Below are positions 13,868 through 22,080 of a stretch of DNA of 27,244 nucleotides, piece by piece; positions within the stretch are counted from its first letter, which is position 1; the number at the start of each line of letters is the position of its first letter. The DNA lies in assembly GCA_038522735.1 (NCBI GenBank), contig JBCBJX010000036.1:1-27244 (forward strand), in the 5' to 3' direction. A program made the position numbers and the translations under genes. The DNA is from JBCBJX01 sp038522735. Its GTDB lineage: Bacteria; Pseudomonadota; Alphaproteobacteria; Caulobacterales; Parvularculaceae. The notes below the pieces were generated by a model. The model was not told where the DNA came from and did not search any database. It was given only the letters and a program-made list of their open reading frames with translations.

Positions 13868-14440
13868 TCAGGCGTTTGCGTGCGTCTCGACGAAGAGCGC
13901 GAACCGGTCGTGCCCCCAGAACGGCTCGCCGCCGGCCACGAGAAACGGCACGCCGAACACGTTGTCCGCGTCGACGGCGGCGTCGGCGGCGGCGAGACCT
14001 TCGAGCGCCGCCGGGTCGTCTGCCGGAATGTCGGCGAGCGCCCGGTCGCATCCGGCGACTTCGAGGCAGTCTGCAAGGACGGCAGGCTGAGAAATGTCCC
14101 GCCCTTCGCCCCAGCGAGCATCGGACGCCGCGATCGCGAACTCGAGCGCCACGCCGGCGGCTTTGGCGTGGATAAAGACATGGTTCGCGGGCGCAAAATC
14201 GATCTCGAAAGGCTTCGGCAAGGCGAAGGGCAGGTCCATGCGCCGCGTCATGCGCACCGCATCGGCGCGGTAGTAGGCTCTCTTCGCTGGATTGTCCGTC
14301 GGATTAAGGAAGGGTCCGCCGTTCGCGGCGCGGCGGAAGGGATGCAGATCGGGCTGAACGCCGGCGCGACGCAGAACATGCAGCCCGAGCCGGGAGAACG
14401 GGCTTCGGAAACCGAAATAGCAGCGCGGGGCGTCGGTCAT
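13868..14440 (-). CDS. DsbA-fold, 2-hydroxychromene-2-carboxylate isomerase-like protein
   Basis: A 190-residue protein of the kappa-class GST/DsbA-like family that includes 2-hydroxychromene-2-carboxylate isomerase. It has YFGFRSPFSRLGL at 8-20, with Ser13 at the position of the glutathione-activating Ser rather than a CXXC pair. The DNPAKRAYYRADAVRMTR segment (49-66) and the C-terminal VFGVPFLVAGGEPFWGHDRF, containing the family cis-Pro loop, are present. The fold and glutathione binding are likely; the substrate is unknown, and no naphthalene pathway genes are nearby. The start ATG overlaps the stop of the FkbM methyltransferase as ATGA (14440-14437), so it is translated with the glycan genes, an odd association. 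Confidence 0.85.
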   Translation of the reverse strand: MTDAPRCYFGFRSPFSRLGLHVLRRAGVQPDLHPFRRAANGGPFLNPTDNPAKRAYYRADAVRMTRRMDLPFALPKPFEIDFAPANHVFIHAKAAGVALEFAIAASDARWGEGRDISQPAVLADCLEVAGCDRALADIPADDPAALEGLAAADAAVDADNVFGVPFLVAGGEPFWGHDRFALFVETHANA

Positions 14441-15357
14441 GTCGCCTCCTCGGTCCGTTTCAGAACTACGTTCATTTTGGTCGATAGGTCGACCCGGTAT
14501 CCCTGCTGCAGGATGTAATCGAGCGCCGCGTCCGGACCGCCCCGCTTTTGCTCCATGACGATCAGCGCCGGGAAGGTCGCCGGGTCGCCGGCTTCGAACA
14601 GCCCCTTGAAGGCTTCGAGCTCATGGCCCTCGACATCGATCTTCATCGCATCGACACGCGGCGACCCGGCTGCGGCGATCACCTCCGTTAACGGACGGCC
14701 GGGAACGCGTTCAGCGTCGTCCGCCGGCGTTTCGTCCGCCTCCGCGACGCGGGTTTCGCCGCGATTGCGGGCCGTCGTCATGAGGGCGACCTCGCAGGGC
14801 GCGCTGGTCGCGGCCCATGCAAAAACCGCCACTTCGTCCGCAGCCCCGCTCGCTTCGAGATTGACCCTGAGACGTTCGCGAACCGTGCGCGCGGGCTCCA
14901 CGCACGCGGCGCGGAACGTCTTGCCGGCCGCCATCGCCGCGGACCGTGCGAAGAGGGTGTAGAGCCCGACATTCGCGCCAACATCGAGAAAGATTAAGTC
15001 CGCATACCGTGAATTTTTCGCAAGAGCGGCGATCGCCGCGCGCTCCGCCGGATCCCAAAGCTGCGGAGCGCAATAGACGCGCTTCTCGCAGACATTGTCG
15101 TACGGATGAAGCCGCGCCCTCTGATCGCCGAAGACGACCACGTCGCGCGGCGTGCGTTCCTTGCCTTTGGCGATGCGAAAGGCGATCGAACGGGCTTGCT
15201 TGCCGAGAAAGCCCTGCGGGGCCCCGGCGGCGACGGACCGGGCCGCGTCGCCGACCCCGGAAACGCGATAGGCGCCGAAGGGGGCGGCTCGAAGCGCCGC
15301 GGCCGCGGCCGCGCGTTCATCGTCGGCGGCGCTTGCCTGAGGACCCCCGTCGCTCAT
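14437..15357 (-). CDS. FkbM-family SAM-dependent methyltransferase
   Basis: A 306-residue FkbM-type methyltransferase, a family that O-methylates sugars or secondary metabolites. The SAM-binding motif I is FLDVGANVGLYT (123-134), and the family motif MKIDVEGHELEAFKGLFE lies near 235-252. About 90 residues precede the catalytic core, somewhat longer than minimal members, starting with an Ala-rich low-complexity stretch. ATG 15357 is chosen because it overlaps the upstream stop as ATGA (15357-15354); an in-frame ATG at 15378 would add seven residues inside the previous gene. Its place behind two glycosyltransferase-like genes suggests it caps or decorates a glycan. The target is unknown. Confidence 0.9.
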   Translation of the reverse strand: MSDGGPQASAADDERAAAAAALRAAPFGAYRVSGVGDAARSVAAGAPQGFLGKQARSIAFRIAKGKERTPRDVVVFGDQRARLHPYDNVCEKRVYCAPQLWDPAERAAIAALAKNSRYADLIFLDVGANVGLYTLFARSAAMAAGKTFRAACVEPARTVRERLRVNLEASGAADEVAVFAWAATSAPCEVALMTTARNRGETRVAEADETPADDAERVPGRPLTEVIAAAGSPRVDAMKIDVEGHELEAFKGLFEAGDPATFPALIVMEQKRGGPDAALDYILQQGYRVDLSTKMNVVLKRTEEAT

Positions 15358-16094
15358 CGCCAGCGCTCCGTGATCCACTCTGCGGGCCGGGCGTGCTTGT
15401 AGAACTTCTTGTACCAGGGCGCCGGCCAGCGACCTTCCGCGGCTTCATCCGGATCCGGACGGCCGGTGAACGCGACGACCCGCGCGCCCGACGTCGGCGC
15501 CGGCCGCTTCAGCCAGTTCAGTGGAAACCGCGGCACAAGATCATGCTTGAAGCTGACGCACCATTCGGCTGGCCAGAACTTCACGTCCGCCGTCATGGAG
15601 CTGACGAACTGCTGTTCTATGCGGTACGCCGCGAGAACTGCTTCCGGGTCGGCCTGGAACGTTTCGAATATGTCGGCGTTCGAGCCGATCTGCATGCGGA
15701 AGACCGAGGTGTTTGCAACGCCCTGCCCTTTCTGCGTCCAGTTCTCGATCGCGCAGAAGGTCCCTTTCTCGTACTCAAAGAAGACGTCGAGATCGTTCAG
15801 GATGACGACGTCGATATCGAGGAACAGGACGTCGCCCGAAAGATCGGCGAGTTCCTGCCGCCAGAGCGAGATCTTCCGCCAGGGGAGCCAGCGCACCCGT
15901 TCCGGCAGGTCGATCTCCGGCAAGGGTAAAGGCTCGACGCTCGCAACGAGGCCTGAGGGATCGTCCGTGAAGCAGACGAACCGAACGTCGCCGGTCGTGT
16001 AGCGCGCGACGGCGGCGTGGAGCCGGTTCACGTACTCCGGCCCGTAGCGCGTTCCCCATTTCATGCAGGCGACGGTTTTCATGTCGTTCGGCAT
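15354..16094 (-). CDS. Glycosyltransferase-like protein, second tandem paralogue
   Basis: A 246-residue protein with a GT-A-like layout: KWGTRYGPEYVNRL (12-25), RFVCFTDD (38-45), PWRKISLWRQEL (71-82) and the acidic strand end LFLDIDVVI (90-98), whose Asp93-x-Asp95 is the likely metal/nucleotide-sugar DxD. The downstream motif IENWTQKGQG and the segment EWCVSFKH are shared with the next gene upstream. The two are similar over their whole length, clearly above half identical by eye, so they arose by tandem duplication. Start is ATG 16094, or ATG 16082 (MKTVACMKWG), which aligns with the start of the paralogue. Only 7 bp separates it from the paralogue stop. The sugar and acceptor are unknown. 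Confidence 0.85.
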   Translation of the reverse strand: MPNDMKTVACMKWGTRYGPEYVNRLHAAVARYTTGDVRFVCFTDDPSGLVASVEPLPLPEIDLPERVRWLPWRKISLWRQELADLSGDVLFLDIDVVILNDLDVFFEYEKGTFCAIENWTQKGQGVANTSVFRMQIGSNADIFETFQADPEAVLAAYRIEQQFVSSMTADVKFWPAEWCVSFKHDLVPRFPLNWLKRPAPTSGARVVAFTGRPDPDEAAEGRWPAPWYKKFYKHARPAEWITERWR

Positions 16095-16101
16095 CCGCCC
16101 G

Positions 16102-16836
16102 CTACTTCCAGTACTCGGCGATCCATGGCGTCGGCTTCACATGCTTGTAGATGCGTTTGTGAAGCGGCGCCGCCCAGCGGCCTTCCAGAGCCTCGTCCGG
16201 GTCCGGATGGCCGGTGAAAGCGATAAGGCGGGCGTCCGCCGGCAGCGCCGGCGTCTTCACCCAGTTCATCGGGAAGGGCGGAAGCAGGGAGTGTTTGAAG
16301 CTGACGCACCATTCGCTCGGCCAATAGACTTTCTGCGGCAGGCAGGCCGAGACGTATTGCTGGCTCGCCCGGAACTTTGAAAGCACAGCCTCAGGGTTGC
16401 GCGCGAAATTCTCGTAAATATCCCCGTGCTCGCCCACGGTCCAGCGATAGGCCGTCGTGTTGCCGATCCCTTCGCCCTTCTGGGTCCAGTTCTCGATGAT
16501 GCAGACCTCTCCCGGGCGGTAGCTGAAGAAGTCGTCCATCGGCCCGGTGATGATGATGTCGACATCGAGGAAAAGAACCTCGCCTTCGAGATCGCCCTCG
16601 CCGAGATCCGGCCGCCAGAGAGAGATTTTCCGCCAGGGGAGCCAGCGCACCCGCTCCGGCAGATCGATCTGCGGGAGCGGCCGGCCTTCGATCCCCGGAT
16701 CGAGCCCCGCCCTGTCGTCGGTGAAGCAGACGAAGCGCAGGTCGCCCGTCACGTTGCGGCGCACCATCGCGTAGAGGCGGTTGGCGTACTCCGCGCCGTA
16801 GCGCGCGCCCCATTTCATACAGACGACGGTTTTCAA
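16102..16836 (-). CDS. Glycosyltransferase-like protein, first tandem paralogue
   Basis: A 244-residue GT-A-like protein beginning MKTVVCMKWGARYG, with RFVCFTDD (34-41), PWRKISLWRPDL (67-78) and the DxD strand VLFLDVDIII (88-97, Asp91 and Asp93). IENWTQKGEG and EWCVSFKHSLLP are shared with the gene at 15354-16094. It resembles small capsule or LPS glycosyltransferases that act in the cytoplasm on nucleotide-sugar donors. It starts the translationally coupled run of four genes: this gene, its paralogue, the FkbM methyltransferase and the DsbA-fold isomerase. A 96-bp gap containing a GC-rich dyad precedes it. Confidence 0.85.
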   Translation of the reverse strand: MKTVVCMKWGARYGAEYANRLYAMVRRNVTGDLRFVCFTDDRAGLDPGIEGRPLPQIDLPERVRWLPWRKISLWRPDLGEGDLEGEVLFLDVDIIITGPMDDFFSYRPGEVCIIENWTQKGEGIGNTTAYRWTVGEHGDIYENFARNPEAVLSKFRASQQYVSACLPQKVYWPSEWCVSFKHSLLPPFPMNWVKTPALPADARLIAFTGHPDPDEALEGRWAAPLHKRIYKHVKPTPWIAEYWK

Positions 16837-16860
16837 GCGCGGTTCTCCGGCGGGCGGGAC

Positions 16861-16877
16861 GCGCCGCCGGGCGGCGC
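16861..16877. other. Compact GC dyad between two glycosyltransferase-like genes
   Basis: GCGCCGCCGGGCGGCGC is an odd-length perfect palindrome with a single central base. It lies in the 96-bp gap after the stop of the gene at 16933 and before the start at 16836. No U-tract follows on the minus strand, so termination is doubtful. It is at best an mRNA structure separating two translation units. Confidence 0.3.
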
Positions 16878-16932
16878 GCGGAGCGGATGCCGCGGGGTAC
16901 GAAGGCCGCCCCCGCCCGTCAAGCGGCGGGGC

Positions 16933-17733
16933 TCAGACCCGCTCGTGGGTGAAGATCCCCTCCCCGACGCCGATGCGGAAGCCTGAGCCGCGCCACCAGG
17001 GCGTGTTCATCTCCTTCTCCAGATCCGGGAAACCGTTGACCGTGCGCGAGGAGGGCCGCGCCTCGGCGCGGGCGATGATCGTCTCCAGGAAGAAATTGCG
17101 CCGGATCATGATCGACTGGTTCGTCCACGTCATGATGCGAGAGGAGACCCGCCACCAGCCCTCGGCGCGCCTCTCGATGAAGCGGGGATGGCGGCGCTCC
17201 GGATCGTCATAGGCGTAGACGGCGCCGCCGGCGAGGCGGAGGGCCTTGTCCGGCCGGACCGCCCGATGCGCGGCGGCGACGGCTCGGCTGAGGGCCGGCG
17301 CGTCCTCCGGCGGAAAGAGGGCGAGGTGCTTGCCGAGGGTCTGGAAGCGCTGGCCCGGCCGCTTGCGCGAGCGCATGCGGAAGACGTCGACCTCCCCCGC
17401 CTCCAGCGCCCGCCGCGCTTCGGCGATGCGCGCCTTGGCGACGTCGCGCGGTTCGATCAGCGGGCAGTCGTTTTCGAGGAGAAGGACGATGTCCGCCGTC
17501 ATCGCCGAGGCGAGCGCCTTGAAGCCGCCGAGGATGCCGAGGTTTTTGTCGGAACCCGCAAAGGGGATGTCGAAGCGCGCCGCGATGGCCCGGCCGCGAT
17601 CGTCTATTTCCGGCAGGAACAGGAGCCGTTCGTCGAACAGCTCGAAGAGACCCGCCTCGGCGTACGTGCCGAGGGCGGCTTCGAGGCTGTCGTGGCCTTT
17701 CCAGGAGAGAACGCCGAGGCCGAGGGAGGTCAT
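16933..17733 (-). CDS. Glycosyltransferase-like protein (GT-A type)
   Basis: A 266-residue protein beginning with MTSLGLGVLSWKGHDSLEAAL, the usual N-terminal beta-strand and loop of family-2-like glycosyltransferases. GSDKNLGILGGFKALASAM (60-78) matches the segment in which GT2 enzymes read N.G...A.N.A, and DIVLLLENDCPLIEP (81-95) carries the acidic motif (Glu87, Asp89) at the end of the fourth strand. The C-terminal half, WTNQSIMIRRNFFLETII and the DLEKEMN segment, is compatible with the acceptor domain. It is upstream of the tandem paralogues and probably part of the same surface-glycan locus. The exact family is not certain. Confidence 0.7.
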   Translation of the reverse strand: MTSLGLGVLSWKGHDSLEAALGTYAEAGLFELFDERLLFLPEIDDRGRAIAARFDIPFAGSDKNLGILGGFKALASAMTADIVLLLENDCPLIEPRDVAKARIAEARRALEAGEVDVFRMRSRKRPGQRFQTLGKHLALFPPEDAPALSRAVAAAHRAVRPDKALRLAGGAVYAYDDPERRHPRFIERRAEGWWRVSSRIMTWTNQSIMIRRNFFLETIIARAEARPSSRTVNGFPDLEKEMNTPWWRGSGFRIGVGEGIFTHERV

Positions 17734-17773
17734 GGCGGCGCTTTAGCGGCGCGCGGCGCGCGTGGCCAGCGCG

Positions 17774-18736
17774 TCAGACCACCCGGTCCCGCGGCTCGCC
17801 TGTCTCCACATAGCCCTTGATGTTCTCGATCAGCCGTTCGGCCATCTGGATGCGGCTTTCAAAGGTCGTGGAGGCGATATGGGGCAGGCAGAAGACTTTC
17901 GGATGATCGCGCAGATCCTTGCGGATCTCGCCGGGCTCTGTCTCGAAGACGTCGAGGCCGGCGGCGAAGAGCTTGCCGGCGTCAAGCGCCTCCAGAAGCG
18001 CCGTCTCGTCCACCAGCGCACCACGGGCGATGTTGATGAGCGTCGCGCCCTGTTTCATTTTCGCGATGGCGGCCGCGTCGATCATCCGTTCCGTCTGCGG
18101 CGTCAGCGGGCAGTGGAGGGAGACGATGTCGGCCCGGGCGAGGAGATCGTCGAGGGCGAGGTGCGCGGAGCCCGTCTCTTCCTCCAGCGCCTTCGACGGC
18201 GTGCGGGTGTGGTGGACGACCTCCATATCGAAGCCTGCGGCCCGCTTCGCGACGGCTTTCCCGACGCTCCCCATGCCGACGATCCCAAGCGTCTTGCCGG
18301 AAACGCGCAGCCCCCAGTCGCCGACATCAAGGAGGCCCCGGCCGACGCCCGTGCGCGCCGTATCGAGCCCTTTGCGGAAGTTCCGCATGGCGGCGATGAC
18401 GAGGCCCATGGTCGTGTCGGCGAGGCAGGGCGTCGAGACGTCCGGCGTGTTGGAGATCATCACGCCCTTCGCCTTCGCTGCGGCGAGGTCGATGTGATCG
18501 ACGCCGACGCCGTAGGAGGCGACGAGCTTCACCGACGCCGGCGCCCGCTCGAAGAACGCCGCGTCGAGATCGTCGAAGGCGGTGCCGAAGACGACCGCGC
18601 AGCCGTCGGCGCGCTTCAGGAGCCCTTCGATCCCCGCTTCGGCTTCGGAGGCCGGCTGGCGAAGATCGAAATCAGACAGGCCGGCGACGAGGCCGTCCGG
18701 CAGCTTGCGGGATGTTGCGATGGCGGGTTTTGACAT
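17774..18736 (-). CDS. D-2-hydroxyacid dehydrogenase (glyoxylate/hydroxypyruvate reductase type)
   Basis: A 320-residue NAD(P)-dependent dehydrogenase of the D-isomer-specific 2-hydroxyacid family. The nucleotide-binding GMGSVG is at 154-159. The next strand ends VVHHTRTP, and Arg178 there suggests a preference for NADPH. The catalytic triad is Arg238 (NIARGALVD), Glu267 (VFETEPGE) and His286 (LPHIAS). LVASYGVGVDHID (71-83) is the substrate loop. It most likely reduces glyoxylate or hydroxypyruvate, but the substrate cannot be fixed from sequence. It lies between the glycan genes and a SnoaL-like gene on the same strand, 55 bp from the latter. Confidence 0.92.
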   Translation of the reverse strand: MSKPAIATSRKLPDGLVAGLSDFDLRQPASEAEAGIEGLLKRADGCAVVFGTAFDDLDAAFFERAPASVKLVASYGVGVDHIDLAAAKAKGVMISNTPDVSTPCLADTTMGLVIAAMRNFRKGLDTARTGVGRGLLDVGDWGLRVSGKTLGIVGMGSVGKAVAKRAAGFDMEVVHHTRTPSKALEEETGSAHLALDDLLARADIVSLHCPLTPQTERMIDAAAIAKMKQGATLINIARGALVDETALLEALDAGKLFAAGLDVFETEPGEIRKDLRDHPKVFCLPHIASTTFESRIQMAERLIENIKGYVETGEPRDRVV

Positions 18737-18791
18737 ACTCGCCCCTTACACGAAGCGCCATTCCGCCGCCGCCTTTAATCGCAGCGCCCAC

Positions 18792-19178
18792 TCAAGAGAG
18801 AGCGTAGAAAAACGCCTCCCGCACGATCTTGCCGCCCTTCACTGTGTAGACGCCCACCTCCGACATCTCGGAGCGCTCGCCGGTGGTCTTGTCCGTCGCG
18901 TCGATCTGGAACCAGACCGCAAACTGGTCGTCGCCATGGAGATAGGGGCCCTTCACGTCGGCGCTGTGGACCTCCATCGTGTTGTTCCACCAGTCGTGCT
19001 TGCCCTTGATCGCCTCAAGGCCCGCCGCTTCCGCGCCCATATCGCCCATCGGCAGCGCTTCGACCGACACCGCGTCGGCGGCGTAGAGCTCTTTCAGCCC
19101 TTCTTCTTCGGTTCCGGCCATGCAGTGGGCGACCAGCTTCTCGGCGATCGCTTTCAGGTCCGCATTGAATTCAGCCAT
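18792..19178 (-). CDS. SnoaL-like/NTF2-fold small protein
   Basis: A 128-residue protein with the cone-shaped NTF2/SnoaL fold pattern: an N-terminal helix (ADLKAIAEKLVAHCMAGTEEEGLKELYA), VEALPMGDMGAEAAGLEAIKGKHDWW (the conserved G..AI..K...W region) and C-terminal strands EVGVYTVKGGKIVREAFFYAL. Such proteins are found as ligand-binding domains or small isomerases; none of the sequence tells which. ATG 19178 is preferred over the upstream in-frame ATG at 19220 because GGAGG lies about 9 nt before it. No partner is obvious from the neighbours. Confidence 0.85.
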   Translation of the reverse strand: MAEFNADLKAIAEKLVAHCMAGTEEEGLKELYAADAVSVEALPMGDMGAEAAGLEAIKGKHDWWNNTMEVHSADVKGPYLHGDDQFAVWFQIDATDKTTGERSEMSEVGVYTVKGGKIVREAFFYALS

Positions 19179-19237
19179 GTCCGTTCTCCTCCCGGCGAAG
19201 CTTATCCTCGTCAGGAACAAAGATCGAACATTGTGAG

Positions 19238-19933
19238 CTATTCGTCCAGCAATTTCCGGTTGCCGGCGACCGCCGCGAGGGCGGGCGAGGCGAACTGCCG
19301 GGCGGCCATGATCGCGAAGGTGAGGGCCGCGCCGGCGATCAGCGTCGCCGCGCCGAAGAACCAGCCGAGGTAACCGATCGAGAAAAGAAACGCCCGCTGG
19401 CCGCGATTGAACTCCCGCGCTGCGGCGACGCTCATCTTCGCGACCTTGTCGACGGCCGTCTTCATTTCGTCCGCCGGCCGCGCGTCCGCGACCATCGGCG
19501 CCGCCGCGATGAGGATCGAGACGTAGTTGAAGAGGCGGTAGGCCCAGCTGAATTTAAAAAACGCGTAGGCGTATAAAAGCAGGAGCCCGAGGATGCGGAT
19601 CTCAAGCTCGCCCCGGGTCAGCTCCGGCGCGATCGCGACGGCGTCATAGGCCGTCAGCAGACGGTCGGCGTTATTAAAGAGCGCGAACGCCCCGCCGATG
19701 GCGAGGAGCGAGGTCGAGGCGAAAAACGCCGTCCCGTTCTGCAGCCCGCCGATGATCGAGGCGTCGACGATGCGGAAATCCCGTGTGAGCAACCGCTCCG
19801 CCCACCGACGGCGCTCTTCCTCCATGGCTGCGGAAAGCGTCCGCCCCCGCCAGGGACTGCTCTCGACGAGCCAAGCATGGGCCGCCCAAAGGGCGATGAA
19901 AACCGTGGGCGGGAAAAAATCGGAGAGCGTCAC
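19238..19933 (-). CDS. DUF599 family membrane protein
   Basis: A 231-residue protein with four hydrophobic helices (about 7-20, 70-88, 110-135 and 180-212) and the DUF599 segments RRRWAERLLTRDFRIVDASIIGGLQNGTAFFASTSLL (split here: charged RRRW...RD at 41-51, then NGTAFFASTSLLAIGG) and FSWAYRLFNYVSILI. The family is found in many proteobacteria and plants and has no established function. Start ATG 19933. It lies downstream of the S9 peptidase pair with a 65-bp gap, and could be cotranscribed. Confidence 0.85.
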   Translation of the reverse strand: MTLSDFFPPTVFIALWAAHAWLVESSPWRGRTLSAAMEEERRRWAERLLTRDFRIVDASIIGGLQNGTAFFASTSLLAIGGAFALFNNADRLLTAYDAVAIAPELTRGELEIRILGLLLLYAYAFFKFSWAYRLFNYVSILIAAAPMVADARPADEMKTAVDKVAKMSVAAAREFNRGQRAFLFSIGYLGWFFGAATLIAGAALTFAIMAARQFASPALAAVAGNRKLLDE

Positions 19934-19998
19934 AATTCAAGCGCAAACAAACAAGCGAAGATCGGATCGTCGCCGCCATCAGCAGCGGCGTAGCGTCT

Positions 19999-22011
19999 TT
20001 ATCGCCGAAGGTGCTTCTCGTAAAATTCAAGCGAGCGCTCCATCGCGTCGATCCAGTTCGCCCGGGTCAGAGTGTGTCCCTCATCCTTGTACTCCTTGTA
20101 GACGAGGAGGTCTTCTTTACCCGCACGACGCATGGCGCGCCGCATGATTCGTGATTGCTCGACCGGCACCGTGGTGTCGTCCTCCCCGTGCAAGAGCATA
20201 AGGGGAACATCAATCTTGTCCGCATTGCGCGCCGGCGACACCGCCGCCATACGCTCGTAATCAGTCTGCGGATCGCCTTTTGCATCTTTCCAGTAAAGAT
20301 AGGGCGTGGAGCTCGCGCCGAAATCGTCTCGCTCCTGGTTCACGCCCTCGATGAGATCAAGATCGCCCGACGCGCCAGCGACCGCGCAGGCTACGACGTC
20401 GGCGTTCAAGAACGTCGCCGCTGCGGCGACATACCCGCCGTGGCTCCACCCCCAGGTGCAGACGTTTTTCGGGTCCGCGAGGCCGCGATCGATCAGTACC
20501 TGAACGCTTTCAAAGACGTCCTTTTGGATACGGTCACCGTATTCTCCGTGTCCTTCTTTTGCGAACTCCCAGCCATAGCCGCCGCCGCCGCGAAACTGGG
20601 GCTGGATTACGCGATAGCCCCGGCTGGCGAAGACTTGCGGAAAAGGAAACGGGCCGAATTCGAAGTTATCCCGCGCCTGAGGACCGCCATGGGGCATGAC
20701 GATGAGTGGCGCTTTCTTCGTTTTTGAACCGACTGGATGCGTCACATAAGAGAAGATTTGTTTGCCGTCGCTCATGCGCGCTTCGAGTATCTCGACCTCG
20801 CCGAGCGCGTCGTCCGGGACGTCGTCATGTGTCCGGAACAACAGAGCGATCGACCCTTTCGAGGCGTCGAGAAGATGGTATTCGCCAGGAACGGTCGGCC
20901 CCTCCACGTAGATCAGCGCCTTGCTGTCGTCGCGGGTCCACTGCGCGAGCGACACCGTTACGTGTTCGCCAAAATAAGCCTCCAGATCTTTCTGTAAGGC
21001 CCGATCCTGAGGGTCGAGATAATAGGTTTCCTGTTTACGGTCTTGAACGATGACGCGTTGGCGTTCGCCCTCCATCGAGTCGCTGATGTAATTGTCGATA
21101 TCCGCGCGAGGGTGCTCGAACACCGTGCGCGTATAGGTGCGTTCCTTCACGTCGAATTCGTAGACGCCAGTTGGGCCGTCGCCGCGTTGGGGCGCGATGA
21201 CCAACATGCGATCCGGATCAGGTGTCGGCCCGACAGGCAGAAAGGGAGGCGGCTGATTACCCGAACCAACGGTGACGAACTCGGTGATTTTATACCAGGA
21301 CGATCCGCCGTCCGCGCTTCCGTACCAGCGAACGACGTTGCCGCGATTGTTCTGGTTGACCCGGAACACTGGCTGAAGGGCGCTATTGAGGACGTAGCCG
21401 TCGCCTTCCCGGCCGCGATAGATGGTCTCGTAGTCGCCTGTCATGATGTTCACTTTGTAGACGCCGGATCCCGCCCGCAAATCCGCATTGAATATCATGT
21501 ATTCAGGTTCGTCAGGCAGAGGCTCGATGATCTGAGCGTTCGCGCCAAAATCGTCCGCACGCGTCTTCGCAAAGATTTCGAACACTTCTCCGCCATCCCT
21601 TGAGATGCGCAAGGTCCTGACCAGGCCGATGTTTCGGAACGCCCGCCCGCCGGCGCGGATCGTCTCGCCCTTCGTGAGGTTCGCCACGATGTCGTCGTCG
21701 GACGCCCAGTCGAGCGAAATCGCCCTCGTCTCCGTCGCAACGTTCGCCAGCGGTTTTCCCGTCTGAAGGTCGAGAATAAGGATCGCGGACTTCTCCTCGC
21801 CGCGGCTCCGGCGCATCCGCTCCGTGAGACGCGGCGCGTTCTTGGCGATCGCGACATAGCGGCCCGACGGCGAGAGCGACACAAGACTGACGGTGGGATT
21901 GAGCATGTCTTCGATGCTCGGCGGCGCGGCGACGGCCTCGACGCCGATTTGAGCCGCCAGCAGACATCCCGCGGCGGCCGCTGCCGCCAAAACGCGCATA
22001 ACTCTCGTCAT
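19999..22011 (-). CDS. Exported S9 prolyl oligopeptidase-family peptidase, second of tandem pair
   Basis: A 670-residue serine peptidase. The N-terminus MTRVMRVLAAAAAAGC...EAVA|APP is a Sec-type signal peptide, placing the enzyme in the periplasm. A beta-propeller region (about 40-400; SPSGRYVAIAK is a typical blade) precedes the alpha/beta-hydrolase domain. Catalytic residues are Ser523 (WGWSHGGYVA), Asp612 (HGEDDTTVP) and His646 (DEGHTLTR). The S9C/acylaminoacyl-peptidase-like branch fits. Start ATG 22011 has GGAGA 6-7 nt upstream. It follows a close paralogue 69 bp upstream; the gap carries an imperfect hairpin and the repeated GTACA motif. Confidence 0.93.
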   Translation of the reverse strand: MTRVMRVLAAAAAAGCLLAAQIGVEAVAAPPSIEDMLNPTVSLVSLSPSGRYVAIAKNAPRLTERMRRSRGEEKSAILILDLQTGKPLANVATETRAISLDWASDDDIVANLTKGETIRAGGRAFRNIGLVRTLRISRDGGEVFEIFAKTRADDFGANAQIIEPLPDEPEYMIFNADLRAGSGVYKVNIMTGDYETIYRGREGDGYVLNSALQPVFRVNQNNRGNVVRWYGSADGGSSWYKITEFVTVGSGNQPPPFLPVGPTPDPDRMLVIAPQRGDGPTGVYEFDVKERTYTRTVFEHPRADIDNYISDSMEGERQRVIVQDRKQETYYLDPQDRALQKDLEAYFGEHVTVSLAQWTRDDSKALIYVEGPTVPGEYHLLDASKGSIALLFRTHDDVPDDALGEVEILEARMSDGKQIFSYVTHPVGSKTKKAPLIVMPHGGPQARDNFEFGPFPFPQVFASRGYRVIQPQFRGGGGYGWEFAKEGHGEYGDRIQKDVFESVQVLIDRGLADPKNVCTWGWSHGGYVAAAATFLNADVVACAVAGASGDLDLIEGVNQERDDFGASSTPYLYWKDAKGDPQTDYERMAAVSPARNADKIDVPLMLLHGEDDTTVPVEQSRIMRRAMRRAGKEDLLVYKEYKDEGHTLTRANWIDAMERSLEFYEKHLRR

Positions 22012-22080
22012 CGCTTTCTCCGTACACGCAAAATTGTACAGCCGCTGGGGTGGGGCTTCTGCAGCGGCGAGCTAGCGCTC

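Noticed and set aside
13481..14518. 345-residue plus-strand open frame
   Set aside because: It runs antisense across two good minus-strand genes and their spacer, with no start signal or motif.
22012..22080. Terminator or operator between the two S9 peptidase genes
   Set aside because: A 7-bp GCCGCTG/CAGCGGC stem has a long loop and the Us are several bases away; the repeated GTACA is too short to be convincing.
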